Source: Candidatus Planktophila sp. (GTDB lineage Bacteria > Actinomycetota > Actinomycetes > Nanopelagicales > Nanopelagicaceae). Taken from it: a stretch of DNA of 64,000 nt. The stretch spans positions 1 through 64,000 of the forward strand of contig JAUSFN010000015.1 of NCBI GenBank assembly GCA_030649935.1, written 5' to 3'. The notes below the pieces were generated by a model. The model searched no databases, was not told the origin of the DNA, and was given only the letters and a program-made list of their open reading frames with translations. Below are positions 40,028 to 52,340 of the stretch, in pieces; position 1 is the first letter of the stretch, and every line of letters starts with the position of its first letter. Position numbers and translations under genes: made by a program.

Positions 40028-40103
40028 TGGTGGAGCTGAGGGGATTTGAACCCCTGACCCCCTGCATGCCATGCAGGTGCGCTACCAGTTGCGCCACAGC
40101 CCC
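40028..40103 (-). tRNA. tRNA-Ala (GGC anticodon)
   Basis: 76 nt with encoded CCA. Acceptor GGGGCTG pairs with CAGCTCC. Anticodon stem CCTGC/GCAGG with loop ATGGCAT gives anticodon GGC. T-arm AGGGGTTCAAATCCCCT. It marks the tRNA side of the accessory segment lying between it and leuS. Confidence 0.97.
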
Positions 40104-40138
40104 CAATTATTGAGATGAGGCGAACCTTACCGCATGGA

Positions 40139-40789
40139 TTACGGGGCGGTCGCGCCACTTTCTTCGCCGTAAACAGGCTCTGGAATAGATCCGGCGTTAT
40201 GCTCCATTAAATTCCATTGACGTGGATTGCGTTCGAGGATTGACCACGATGCATTTGAAAGTCCGCCAATTACACCCCAATGTGTGAGTGGAAGTTGTAA
40301 GAGCTGACCTAAAACACAGCGCGCAGTACCACCATGAGTGGCGACAATTAAAAGTTGATTGCTCTTTCCCTCAAGCTCTCTCTGTATAACTTTGACGGCA
40401 CGATCGGCAACTTCACTACGTTTTTCACCAGTTGTGCCTGCAGGGTTATCATCGCCATCTATCCAACGGATGAAGTTGTGAAAATCCTCGGCGCGATTTT
40501 CTGCACCTGTTTTTCCCTCCCACATTCCACCATTTGTTTCTCTCAAATTTTCATCTGTTCGGACGCTAAGACCGACTAAATCCGCTAACGCTTGAGCGGT
40601 ATCGCGCGCACGCCCTAAATCACTCGAAATAATTGCAGTGGGATTCATGCCAGCCAAAATTTCAGCGGCATGCTTGACTTGATAGCGACCAACATCATTG
40701 AGTGGAATATCGGAGTGACCTTGGAAGCGATTGACCATGTTCCAATCGGTCTGTCCGTGACGCCACAAAACTACGCGATTACCGGCCAT
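40139..40789 (-). CDS. Histidine-phosphatase superfamily protein (phosphoglycerate mutase-like)
   Basis: 216 aa. The catalytic-histidine motif is LWRHGQTDWN at the N-terminus, with SSDLGRARDTAQALADLVGL, LRETNGGMWEGKTG and the second histidine in LIVATHGGTARCVLGQL. This is the actinobacterial gene that follows rsfS. Possible roles include glucosyl-3-phosphoglycerate phosphatase or a general phosphatase rather than glycolytic mutase. It overlaps rsfS by 11 bp. Confidence 0.9.
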   Translation of the reverse strand: MAGNRVVLWRHGQTDWNMVNRFQGHSDIPLNDVGRYQVKHAAEILAGMNPTAIISSDLGRARDTAQALADLVGLSVRTDENLRETNGGMWEGKTGAENRAEDFHNFIRWIDGDDNPAGTTGEKRSEVADRAVKVIQRELEGKSNQLLIVATHGGTARCVLGQLLQLPLTHWGVIGGLSNASWSILERNPRQWNLMEHNAGSIPEPVYGEESGATAP

Positions 40790-41156
40790 TTACTACGCTG
40801 GCTTTCACGGCATTTAACTCAATTGTTGGGCAATCATTCCACAGTCGATCGAGCATGTAATATTTTCGAAGTTCGGTGCTCTGAATATGCACAACTAAAT
40901 CTGAGTAGTCCAGGAGAATCCACTCAGCACCTTTTTCGCGGCGAGCAGGCTTTTCTCCAATTGCCAGTAGCTGACGCTCAACTTCGTCGGCGATTGAATC
41001 GACTTGAGCAACATTTTGTCCAGTAGCAATTAAGAATACGTCGCTGAGGACTAGCTGATCAGATAAGTCAATGGCGATGAGATCAGTGCCGATTTTCTCA
41101 ACTACTGCAGCGGCGGCGGCTTGAGTGATTTCGAGGGTGCGTGCGCTAATTGTCAT
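40779..41156 (-). CDS. rsfS: Ribosomal silencing factor RsfS (YbeB/Iojap)
   Basis: 125 aa. It binds L14 on the 50S subunit and blocks joining with 30S when nutrients are short. Signature segments: LSDVFLIATGQNVAQVDSIA, GEKPARREKGAEWILLDYSD and VVHIQSTELRKYYMLDRLW. Coupled to nadD (11-bp overlap) and to the phosphatase gene downstream, the standard nadD-rsfS order. Confidence 0.95.
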   Translation of the reverse strand: MTISARTLEITQAAAAAVVEKIGTDLIAIDLSDQLVLSDVFLIATGQNVAQVDSIADEVERQLLAIGEKPARREKGAEWILLDYSDLVVHIQSTELRKYYMLDRLWNDCPTIELNAVKASVVNGR

Positions 41157-41694
41157 AGAGCTTATTCTCGCTTATAAATGCGGCAACGATTTCCGGTACG
41201 CCCTCGCTCAATCCTGCGCGAACTTCGGTGGCAGAAACATCAAGTGCTTCTATATCGATGCCATGTTGAGCAAAACCCGGCCGATTTACACAGATAATCG
41301 AGGCTAGTGAGTGGAGCTCCTCGGCACGGTGCCACTGATCGATCTTCGAATAAGCATCAGCGCCCATGATAAGAAAAATCTCATCATTAGGATGCGCGCT
41401 GCGGATCGCTTCAACTGTATCTATTGCATAGCTAGGACCCTCGCGCAGGATTTCAATCGGATTGACTTCTACGTGCATTGAAATGCTTGAGGGAAGTGTC
41501 GAAACAGCAAGTTGGCACATTGTTCGTCGATCCGAACCAGATGCAATGGGGCTGTGCTCTCTCAGCAATGGTTGGCCGGCGGGAACAAGGATTAATTGAT
41601 CAATGATTTTCTTCTCAATAAGTTGGGAAATAACTTTTAAATGGCCATTGTGAATCGGATCGAAAGTCCCGCCATAAATTCCTACTCGGGACAA
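41146..41694 (-). CDS. nadD: Nicotinate-nucleotide adenylyltransferase
   Basis: 182 aa, HxGH nucleotidyltransferase making nicotinic acid adenine dinucleotide for NAD synthesis. N-terminal GIYGGTFDPIHNGHLKVISQ holds the HxGH. FLIMGADAYSKIDQWHRAEE and the C-terminal VSATEVRAGLSEG (SxxR-type) are present. Starts with TTG at 41694, one base after the stop of the small membrane protein. No better start is in reach. Confidence 0.95.
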   Translation of the reverse strand: MSRVGIYGGTFDPIHNGHLKVISQLIEKKIIDQLILVPAGQPLLREHSPIASGSDRRTMCQLAVSTLPSSISMHVEVNPIEILREGPSYAIDTVEAIRSAHPNDEIFLIMGADAYSKIDQWHRAEELHSLASIICVNRPGFAQHGIDIEALDVSATEVRAGLSEGVPEIVAAFISENKLYDN

Positions 41695-41695
41695 A

Positions 41696-41818
41696 TTAAT
41701 CCCGGTCTAAGCGCAAAGCTAAATAAAGAAAAATCGAGAGTACTGCGAAAGTTACAACACCATAAGCAAGAGCTGGCATTGGTAATTCTCGAAGATTTTC
41801 TGCGGCAAAGTTAATCAT
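41696..41818 (-). CDS. Small membrane protein upstream of nadD, 40 aa
   Basis: ATG at 41818, TAA at 41696, 1 bp before nadD. INFAAENLRELPMPALAYGV is followed by one membrane span (about residues 17-35) and a short charged tail ending LRLDRD. I recall similar tiny one-span proteins with an ELPMP motif just before nadD in other actinobacteria, which supports it. It is followed so tightly by nadD that the two are probably co-translated. Function unknown. Confidence 0.75.
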   Translation of the reverse strand: MINFAAENLRELPMPALAYGVVTFAVLSIFLYLALRLDRD

Positions 41819-41831
41819 GGCACAAATCCTA

Positions 41832-44922
<3,091 letters not shown>

Positions 44923-44926
<4 letters not shown>

Positions 44927-46068
44927 AGTGAGTGTGCCGCCCTTCCACGGGCAATTACATCGGGAAGTACCGATACAACAAAATCACAGTCCTGTTCAGT
45001 ACTCGTTGCGCCAAATGAGAAGCGAAGCGATGACTGCGCAGAAGCCTCACTGTGACCCATTGCAAGCAAAACATGGCTCGCCTCATGTACCCCAGCGCTA
45101 CATGCCGATCCTGTTGAACAGGATATGTGCTCGCCATCCATGAGCAAAAGCAGCGTATCGCTCTGAGTCCCAGGAAAAACCACGTTTACAATTCCCGGTA
45201 GTCGCTCGGAGGCCAGTCCATTAATGATTGCATCTGGAAATAAGCGTTGAACGGCCGATATAAAGCGATCTCTGAGTGCGCTGACTGCAGCGGCGTTGTA
45301 ACCAGAGCTAACTGCCGCAGTGGAAAAACCCACAATGCCAGGGGCGTTGAAAGTACCGCTACGAATCTCACGCTCTTGTCCGCCTCCATGTAAGAGTGAA
45401 GGAATTTCGATTGTGCGTTTTAAAATTAACGCACCGATTCCTAACGGTCCACTGATTTTATGCGCACTCAAACTCATAGCAGTGATACCTAGTTGAGAAA
45501 ATGAGAGTGGCACTTTCTTAAAACTCTGCACGGCATCGCTATGGACCGGAATTTCACCGGCAATTGACACAACTTCAGAAATAGGTTGGAGCACCCCTGT
45601 CTCGTTATTGGAGTGCATCACAGAAATAACGGCAATCTCGTCTCCGCGTTTTTCAACTAGGTTTGCAAGAAATTCTAAATCAATGGTTCCGCCGTGATTT
45701 ACTGGAATCTCAATTACTTCGGCCATCTCATGAGTTGCCAGCCAATGTGCTGGATCTAAAATCGCATGATGCTCGATGCTTGAAATTACAACAACTCTTT
45801 TCCCTTTATCCCGACCAGCCCAATACAGACCCTTCAGAGCAATGTTGTTTGCCTCGGTCCCTGAAGCGGTAAATATAATTTCGCTGGGCAGACATCCAAT
45901 CTCTTGAGCTAAAATTTCGCGCGCATCCTCTAAAGTTTTTCTCGTTGCGCGACCATGCGTGTGCAGACTTGAAGGATTACCGAGTGCCGCTGCCTGATCT
46001 GTCATGGCGGCAAGTGCCCGCGCATCAATTGGCGTGGTTGCAGCATGGTCAAGGTAAATCGATGGCAT
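44923..46068 (-). CDS. Cysteine desulfurase (IscS/NifS type)
   Basis: 381 aa from the ATG at 46068; a longer frame to 46140 would overlap etfA. Opens [23 protein letters not shown] site includes [12 protein letters not shown] and the Schiff-base lysine in [17 protein letters not shown]. The active cysteine is in [20 protein letters not shown]. It transfers sulfur from cysteine, here most likely to MnmA for tRNA thiolation, given the 4-bp overlap. There are no other Fe-S assembly genes beside it. Confidence 0.94.
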
Positions 46069-46078
46069 GCCGCTAATT

Positions 46079-47032
46079 CTAGGCTTTACGTGCGTTAATG
46101 CCCTCCGTGGCCTTTGGTAAAACTGAAAAGAGATCACCAACTACGCCAAAATCGGCGATTTCAAAAATCGGTGCCTCAGGATCTTTATTGATCACAAGGA
46201 TTGCTTTACTAGTTTGCATACCCGCCCTATGTTGAATCGCACCGGAAATACCACAAGCGACATATAGCTGTGGGCTTACCGTCTTACCAGTCTGACCAAC
46301 TTGGTGAGAGTGTGGATACCAACCGGCATCCGTCGCCGCGCGTGATGCTCCAACTGCCGCGCCTAATGAATCGGCAAATGCCTCTACTGCGGTGAAATCT
46401 CCATTTGTACCTCGCCCACCCGAAACAACAATGTCGGCCTCAGTCAACTCTGGACGTCCGCCTTCTTCAGGTGGCTGGACTGATGTCACAACACTCTTTT
46501 TGGCGCTTTCACCAATTTCCATTATGAGAGTTTCAATTATTGGATGAACCTCTCGCAGATCTGGAGTGATGGAATTTGGGCGCACAGTAATAATTGGTAC
46601 TCCGTGAGAGATTTTAGAGTGCACTGCAGTAGAGCCACCAAAAACGAGCTGGGTGGCGATTAAATCGGCGCTAATATCGACGGCATCGGTAATTATTCCA
46701 GAGTTACTTTTTACGGCTACTCGGCCCGCGACCTCTTTCCCAAATGCATGCGATGCGATTAACACTGCACGCGGGGCTTTCGTTGTAATTATTTGGTTCA
46801 GAACATCGGCCGAAGCCGCTACTCCATGCGTTGTGAAACTATCTGACTCAACAACTAAAATATTAGTAATTGGACCGTGAGAAACTGCGGCTGCATATTC
46901 AGAACCTTTACCAACTGGTGCAAGCACTACTGCAGTAACCTCTGCAATTCGTGCGGCGGCAGTTGCGAGTTCGGCAGTGGTCCTACTCAATTTTGCGCCA
47001 ATGAAGTCGGCGAGAATTAATACATTGCTCAT
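46079..47032 (-). CDS. etfA: Electron transfer flavoprotein alpha subunit
   Basis: 317 aa. N-terminal domain ([20 protein letters not shown]) and the C-terminal FAD-binding domain with [53 protein letters not shown] and HRAGM...[14 protein letters not shown]. It carries electrons from acyl-CoA dehydrogenases toward the quinone pool. It overlaps etfB by 4 bp. Confidence 0.96.
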   Translation of the reverse strand: MSNVLILADFIGAKLSRTTAELATAAARIAEVTAVVLAPVGKGSEYAAAVSHGPITNILVVESDSFTTHGVAASADVLNQIITTKAPRAVLIASHAFGKEVAGRVAVKSNSGIITDAVDISADLIATQLVFGGSTAVHSKISHGVPIITVRPNSITPDLREVHPIIETLIMEIGESAKKSVVTSVQPPEEGGRPELTEADIVVSGGRGTNGDFTAVEAFADSLGAAVGASRAATDAGWYPHSHQVGQTGKTVSPQLYVACGISGAIQHRAGMQTSKAILVINKDPEAPIFEIADFGVVGDLFSVLPKATEGINARKA

Positions 47033-47814
47033 ATCAGCTTTTTTTCTACTAGAAAGGCAACAATTTGATCCCCAGCGGTTCCATCATCGGTAATTATGAC
47101 ACCCGCGGCGCGAGCCGGTCTAAGTGATGCATCAACGACAACGGACCATTGGCCTTCAATTGAAATGCCAAGGCTTGCAACATTCATCGTTTCGATTGTT
47201 TTTTTCTTAGCGGCCATGATGCCTTTAAATGATGGGTAACGGGGTTCATTAATCTTTTCAACAACCGATACGACAACAGGAAACTCCCCGAACATCTCTT
47301 CAACTCCAGTTTCAGTAACCCGAGTAATCGCCACTTTTTTGGCCGAAGGATCGACCGTTACCGCTGAAGCATAAGTAAGTTGAGCACAGCCAAGGCGTTC
47401 GGCAATCATCGCCGGTACAACACTCATTCGCGCATCAGTTGATTCAGTTCCGCAGATAATGAGATCAAATTCACCCTGCGAAATAACTGTAGATAAAACT
47501 TTCGACGTCGTGAGTGCATCGGCTCCTGCGAGCGCGACATCACAAATTAAGATCCCACCATTTGCCCCCATTGAGAGCGCCTTTCGAATCGATTCGCTCG
47601 CACGTTCTGGACCCATTGAAATCACAGTTATTGTGTGTGGCCCGCCTTCATCGTTACCTCCATGTGCTTCGACTATTCGCATAGCCTCTTCAATGGCGTA
47701 CTCATCTAAGTCATTGAGGACGGCATCAACATTGACTCGATCTAGTAATCCATCAACCATCTTTTTCTCTGCCCATGAATCTGGGACCTGCTTAATGCAG
47801 ACAGCAATCTTCAT
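47029..47814 (-). CDS. etfB: Electron transfer flavoprotein beta subunit
   Basis: 261 aa from the ATG at 47814; the longer frame to 47880 has an unlikely N-terminus. KIAVCIKQVPDSWAEKKM opens the protein, and LDEYAIEEAMRIVEAHGG, VISMGPERASESIRKALSMG and LIICGTESTDARMSVVPAMI are family motifs. TTGGCC, 18 bases, then TAACAT places the transcription start about at the ATG, so it is probably leaderless. Divergent from glgX. Confidence 0.95.
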   Translation of the reverse strand: MKIAVCIKQVPDSWAEKKMVDGLLDRVNVDAVLNDLDEYAIEEAMRIVEAHGGNDEGGPHTITVISMGPERASESIRKALSMGANGGILICDVALAGADALTTSKVLSTVISQGEFDLIICGTESTDARMSVVPAMIAERLGCAQLTYASAVTVDPSAKKVAITRVTETGVEEMFGEFPVVVSVVEKINEPRYPSFKGIMAAKKKTIETMNVASLGISIEGQWSVVVDASLRPARAAGVIITDDGTAGDQIVAFLVEKKLI

Positions 47815-47898
47815 GGCGCATATGTTACTGATGAGTAATTCGAAAGGCCAACTCATCCAATTACCAATACATCCCACCAATTAGGGCATCATTGCCCC

Positions 47899-50007
47899 GT
47901 GCTTCCCGCAGATCCTCGAACCCTTGGCGCCACCGTTACCGATGGTGGAACTAATTTTGCTATCTGGTCTAATGCCGCCGATGCCGTGGAGCTCTGCCTA
48001 TTTAATGAGATTAATGGCGTATTAGTGGAAACTCGCTTTGCGATGTCACATCGAAATGGGCCAATCTGGCATGGGTATTTAGCTGGGGTTCGTCCCGGAC
48101 AACGCTATGGCTATCGAATGTATGGGCCTTGGCATCCTGAAAACGGTGTTCGCTTTAACGCTGCAAAACTATTAATTGATCCCTATACCCATCTCTTAGA
48201 TGGCGACCTGACGTATGCGCCTGAAATCTATGGACATGTCGCACACAATGGCACGGGCGGTGGCGATTTAAGCGTGCGCGATGGCCGTGATAGCGCCGGT
48301 TTTGTTCCGTATTCGGTCGTTACCGATTACCGTGTTCGTGAGGTAGTTCGCCCGCTAGTGCCGTGGGCTAAAACAATTATATACGAAGCTCACGTAAAAG
48401 GATTAACGGCCAAGAATCCAGATATTCCTGAGAATGAACGTGGCACGTATAAAGCGTTAGGACATCCCAGCACGATTGCACATTTAAAATCAATTGGAGT
48501 TACCGCACTTGAGCTTTTGCCAATTGCGGCATCGCTCACCGAACCAGCAATATTTCATCGAGGTCGAATAAATTACTGGGGATATAACTCGATTGCATTT
48601 AGCGCACCGCATGCGGTGTACGCATCCAGCACTGATCCAATTACTGAACTGCAGTGGGCAGTTGATCAATTACACAATGCGGGAATTGAAGTTATTTTAG
48701 ATGTTGTTTACAACCATACTGCGGAAGGTGGCGTTGGTGGACCAACGCTGTCTTACAAGGGAATAGATAATAAGGCTTACTACCGTCACGATAGCCACGG
48801 AAATTATGTCGATGTAACGGGTTGTGGCAATACATTCGCCGCGAGTAACCCGCACTCGGTGCGCCAAATAATTGATTCGCTGCGTTGGTGGATTGAAGTA
48901 ATCGGTGTCGATGGATTCCGCTTTGATTTAACTACTGCGCTCTATACAAGTGATAGCGCCTTTAACTCATCGTTAATGACGGCCATTGAATCTGACTCGG
49001 TCCTACGCAATTTTAAAATGATTGCAGAGCCATGGGATATCACGCGGTATTCACTAGGTGATTTTCCGCATCCGTGGCGAGAGTGGAACGATGTCTATCG
49101 CGACTCAGTTCGCCAGTTCTGGCTCGGTGATCTTGAACGTGGCTTCGGTGAAGGTGTTTCCGATATTGCCAACAGTATTAGCGGTTCCAGCTCAATTTTT
49201 TATTATCGCGGTCCGACATCTTCTATTAACTTCATCACCGCTCACGATGGCTTCACTCTGCATGATTTAGTGACTTATAACGAGAAAAATAATTTAGCTA
49301 ACGGTGAAAATAATGCCGATGGAAGTGGGTCCAATAGATCGTGGAATGTAGGAAGAGAGGGTGAAAGTGATGACCCAACTATCCAAGAAACCAGACATCG
49401 AATAAAGAAATCTCTTCTTGCGACTTTGATGCTCTCGTCAGGTGTTCCGATGCTCAATATGGGCGATGAGGTCAGCCGCACTCAAGCTGGTTCTAACAAT
49501 GCCTATTCTCTTCCGATCGAAATGCTGCAAGAAAGTGAAGCAGATTTCAATGGTGGCTGGGCGCTACCGTGGGAGTTAAATAGCCAGGCCGAAGATATTT
49601 TGGCGACGGTGCAGTCGCTGGCTCAGATTCGCCAAACTTATTTGGCAGATGTTGCATCCGAATTCTTCACTGGAATGGTTGATCATGGCACGCGCCGTAA
49701 GGATATTGCTTGGTTTTCATTGGGTGGTCGAGAAATGAGTGGTGGGCACTGGGCCGATGAAGAGAAGCGAAGCATTACGGTATTCGTTGAAGCCGATCCA
49801 ACGCGAGGCTTACTTCTATTAATGAACTCGTCAAAGAGTGAAACTCTATTTACTTTACCTGATGCACAATGGGGTGAAACTTTTCGATGCATTTTTGATG
49901 CAAGTAAGAAAGTTGCAACGTATGAGCCTGTCATCGCTGCGCCAAATGCAAAGATTTCAGTTCCACAGCACAGTGCCCAAGTCTGGCTTGTTTCGCGTAC
50001 TAGGTAG
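47899..50007 (+). CDS. glgX: Glycogen debranching enzyme GlgX
   Basis: 702 aa, GH13 isoamylase-type. N-terminal CBM48 (LGATVTDGGTNFAIWSNAAD), then the barrel: VILDVVYNHTAEGG, GVDGFRFDLTTAL with the nucleophile Asp, KMIAEPWDI with the acid Glu, and FITAHDGFTLHDLVTYN with the transition-state Asp. It removes alpha-1,6 branches left by glycogen phosphorylase. GTG start at 47899 with CATCAT ending seven bases upstream: possibly leaderless. Followed 32 bp later by fabD, with no terminator seen. Confidence 0.95.
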   Translation: MLPADPRTLGATVTDGGTNFAIWSNAADAVELCLFNEINGVLVETRFAMSHRNGPIWHGYLAGVRPGQRYGYRMYGPWHPENGVRFNAAKLLIDPYTHLLDGDLTYAPEIYGHVAHNGTGGGDLSVRDGRDSAGFVPYSVVTDYRVREVVRPLVPWAKTIIYEAHVKGLTAKNPDIPENERGTYKALGHPSTIAHLKSIGVTALELLPIAASLTEPAIFHRGRINYWGYNSIAFSAPHAVYASSTDPITELQWAVDQLHNAGIEVILDVVYNHTAEGGVGGPTLSYKGIDNKAYYRHDSHGNYVDVTGCGNTFAASNPHSVRQIIDSLRWWIEVIGVDGFRFDLTTALYTSDSAFNSSLMTAIESDSVLRNFKMIAEPWDITRYSLGDFPHPWREWNDVYRDSVRQFWLGDLERGFGEGVSDIANSISGSSSIFYYRGPTSSINFITAHDGFTLHDLVTYNEKNNLANGENNADGSGSNRSWNVGREGESDDPTIQETRHRIKKSLLATLMLSSGVPMLNMGDEVSRTQAGSNNAYSLPIEMLQESEADFNGGWALPWELNSQAEDILATVQSLAQIRQTYLADVASEFFTGMVDHGTRRKDIAWFSLGGREMSGGHWADEEKRSITVFVEADPTRGLLLLMNSSKSETLFTLPDAQWGETFRCIFDASKKVATYEPVIAAPNAKISVPQHSAQVWLVSRTR

Positions 50008-50039
50008 TAAACGTGATTTATGGGTAATATTTAGAAATC

Positions 50040-50948
50040 ATGTTGGCACTCATCGCACCCGGTCAGGGCTCTCAAACACCCGGAATGCTCAACTCCTGGA
50101 TTGCAGAATCGAGCTCGAGAAATTTATTGAGTGCGTGGTCAAAGGAGATTGATTTGAATCTCGAGGACCTTGGTACAACTGCCGATGCCGATGAAATTAA
50201 AGATACGTCGAATGCACAACCGCTCATTGTTGCAACCTCTTTATTGGCCGTACATGCATTGGCTTTAGAAAATGTAGCAGTCACATCTGGTCACTCTGTT
50301 GGAGAACTTACTGCCGCCGCGATAAGCGGTGCCATAAGTGCTAACGATGCGCTCATGTTGGTCAGAGCCAGAGGCATAGAAATGGCAAAGGCGGCAGCAC
50401 TTATACCTACAGGAATGTCGGCAGTACTTGGTGGAGAGCGAAATGAAGTTGTCACCGCAATTGCAGCGTTGGGCTTAGTTGCTGCAAATGAAAATGGCGC
50501 GGGACAGATAGTAGCCGCTGGGGATTTGACTGCTCTGGCCGCACTTAGCGAACATCCACCGCTTGGGGCGCGAGTGCGCGCACTTTCAGTTGCTGGTGCT
50601 TTTCATACCCCATACATGCACACAGCAGTTGCACCCCTAAGCGATTTAGCGGCCACAGTAACCACCCGCCAACCATTAATACCATTTATCTCAAATAAAG
50701 ATGGCGTAGCAATAAGAACTGGAAGTGAAATCGTGGCTCGAATAGTAAACCAGATTACTAATCCTGTTCGATGGGATCTTTGCATGCAAAGTTTAAAAAC
50801 AATGGGAGTTACCGGAGTAATTGAACTGCCACCGGCTGGAACTTTGGTTGGCTTACTTAAACGCGCAGCTCCTGAAATTGAGAGCTTCGCCTTGAAGAGT
50901 GCGCTCGACCTAGAAGCTGCACGAGATTTCGCAGAAAGGCACATATGA
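50040..50948 (+). CDS. fabD: Malonyl-CoA:ACP transacylase
   Basis: 302 aa. Opens LALIAPGQGSQTPGMLNSWI; catalytic serine in VTSGHSVGELTAAAISG; the second catalytic residue, His, in VAGAFHTPYMHTA. It loads malonyl groups onto ACP. First gene of fabD-fabH-acpP-fabF-accD, the actinobacterial FAS II layout. Its stop overlaps the fabH start (ATGA). Confidence 0.95.
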   Translation: MLALIAPGQGSQTPGMLNSWIAESSSRNLLSAWSKEIDLNLEDLGTTADADEIKDTSNAQPLIVATSLLAVHALALENVAVTSGHSVGELTAAAISGAISANDALMLVRARGIEMAKAAALIPTGMSAVLGGERNEVVTAIAALGLVAANENGAGQIVAAGDLTALAALSEHPPLGARVRALSVAGAFHTPYMHTAVAPLSDLAATVTTRQPLIPFISNKDGVAIRTGSEIVARIVNQITNPVRWDLCMQSLKTMGVTGVIELPPAGTLVGLLKRAAPEIESFALKSALDLEAARDFAERHI

Positions 50949-51964
50949 GTTTAAAACTTCCCGCGATGGGCAACAGTCAAATTCTCTCAGTGGGATCGTA
51001 TCGCCCTAAACGACTTGTACTCAATAGTGAAATCGTGGATCGCATAGATTCCAGCGATGAGTGGATTCAACAGCGCACCGGAATCCAATCCCGCCGCTTT
51101 GCTGATTCTGATGAAACAATAATTACAATGGCACAAGCTGCCTGCGAAATGGCACTTAAGCGTGCGAATTTAACAATTGCCGATATTGATACGTTGATTC
51201 TCGCCACAATTACATATCCATTCCAAGCACCTAGTGCGGCAACGGATTTGATAAATCTTTTAGGAAACCCAAAAGCTGCAGCTTTTGATATCAGTGCTGC
51301 TTGTGCCGGTTTTTGCTACGGCGTTGCGATGGCAAGTGACCTTGTTCGCACAGGTAGTGCAAAAAATGTTTTAGTCGTTGGAGTTGAAAAGATTTCCGAT
51401 TTTACCGATCCAAATGATAGAGCAACGGCATTTATCTTTGGAGATGGCGCTGGCGCAGTAGTTATTGGGCGCAGTGAAGAGGCACGCATCGGTCCCGTAG
51501 TGTGGGGCTCAGATGCCGATTCGCGGGATGCAATTTTGTTGAAGCCAGCTTATACAGAGTTTAGAAATTCACCCGATAAAGGAGTATCAGAAATTGGTTG
51601 GCCAAATATTTCACAGCAAGGTCAAACAGTTTATCGATGGGCGGTATTTGCCGTAAGTAAAGTTGGAATAAAGGCGTTAGAAGCCGCGGGTGTGCGTCCC
51701 GATGAACTTGGCGCTTTCATTCCACATCAGGCAAATATGCGCATCATCGAATCTATGGCCAAGGAGATAAAAATCCCATCACATGTTGTGATCGCAGATG
51801 ATATTCGGGTAAATGGAAATACTTCCGCGGCTTCGATTCCCCTTGCCATGGATGTACTACTTGAAAAACATCCGCAACTTCACGGCGAATTAGCACTACT
51901 TATCGGCTATGGCGCAGGCCTGGTTTTTGCCGCTCAAGTAGTGCAATTGCCCCCAAAACCTTGA
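50945..51964 (+). CDS. fabH: 3-oxoacyl-ACP synthase III
   Basis: 339 aa, the initiating condensing enzyme using acyl-CoA and malonyl-ACP. Cys-His-Asn triad visible: Cys in FDISAACAGFCYGVAMA, His in FIPHQANMRIIESMAK, Asn in VNGNTSAASIPLAMD. IDSSDEWIQQRTGIQSRRFA is the N-terminal signature. In actinobacteria FabH often accepts branched starters derived from the Ile/Leu/Val pathway. That would link it to the ilv block here, but substrate choice is not visible. Confidence 0.96.
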   Translation: MSLKLPAMGNSQILSVGSYRPKRLVLNSEIVDRIDSSDEWIQQRTGIQSRRFADSDETIITMAQAACEMALKRANLTIADIDTLILATITYPFQAPSAATDLINLLGNPKAAAFDISAACAGFCYGVAMASDLVRTGSAKNVLVVGVEKISDFTDPNDRATAFIFGDGAGAVVIGRSEEARIGPVVWGSDADSRDAILLKPAYTEFRNSPDKGVSEIGWPNISQQGQTVYRWAVFAVSKVGIKALEAAGVRPDELGAFIPHQANMRIIESMAKEIKIPSHVVIADDIRVNGNTSAASIPLAMDVLLEKHPQLHGELALLIGYGAGLVFAAQVVQLPPKP

Positions 51965-52073
51965 GATTTCCGCCACTCAAAGGCGCTGGTACTCGTAAGT
52001 ATCGTTTTTTTCATAGAGAATAACGACCTATTAGTATCAGTACTTAAACCAGCTAACGGATGGAAGAAATAAA

Positions 52074-52322
52074 ATGGCACTTGCACATGCAGATGTACTT
52101 TCAGGGTTAAAAGAGATCGTTGAAGAAGTAGCTGGCATTCCCGCCGCATCAATTGAATTGGACAAGAACTTCACTGAGGATTTAGAAGTTGACTCACTGA
52201 GCATGGTTGAAGTTGTCGTTGCCGCAGAAGAGCGTTTTGGTGTGAAGATTCCAGATGAAGCTGTAACAGATCTCGTCACTGTTGGCGATGCCGTTAACTT
52301 CATTGTCAACGCAGCTAAGTAG
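52074..52322 (+). CDS. acpP: Acyl carrier protein
   Basis: 82 aa acidic four-helix protein. The phosphopantetheine serine is in EDLEVDSLSMVEVVVAAEER. ELDKNFTEDL precedes it. ATG at 52074 with GGAAGAAA upstream. A 109-bp AT-rich gap after fabH may hold its own promoter, fitting the high ACP demand. Confidence 0.97.
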   Translation: MALAHADVLSGLKEIVEEVAGIPAASIELDKNFTEDLEVDSLSMVEVVVAAEERFGVKIPDEAVTDLVTVGDAVNFIVNAAK

Positions 52323-52340
52323 CAAGTAGAAAACTTTCCT

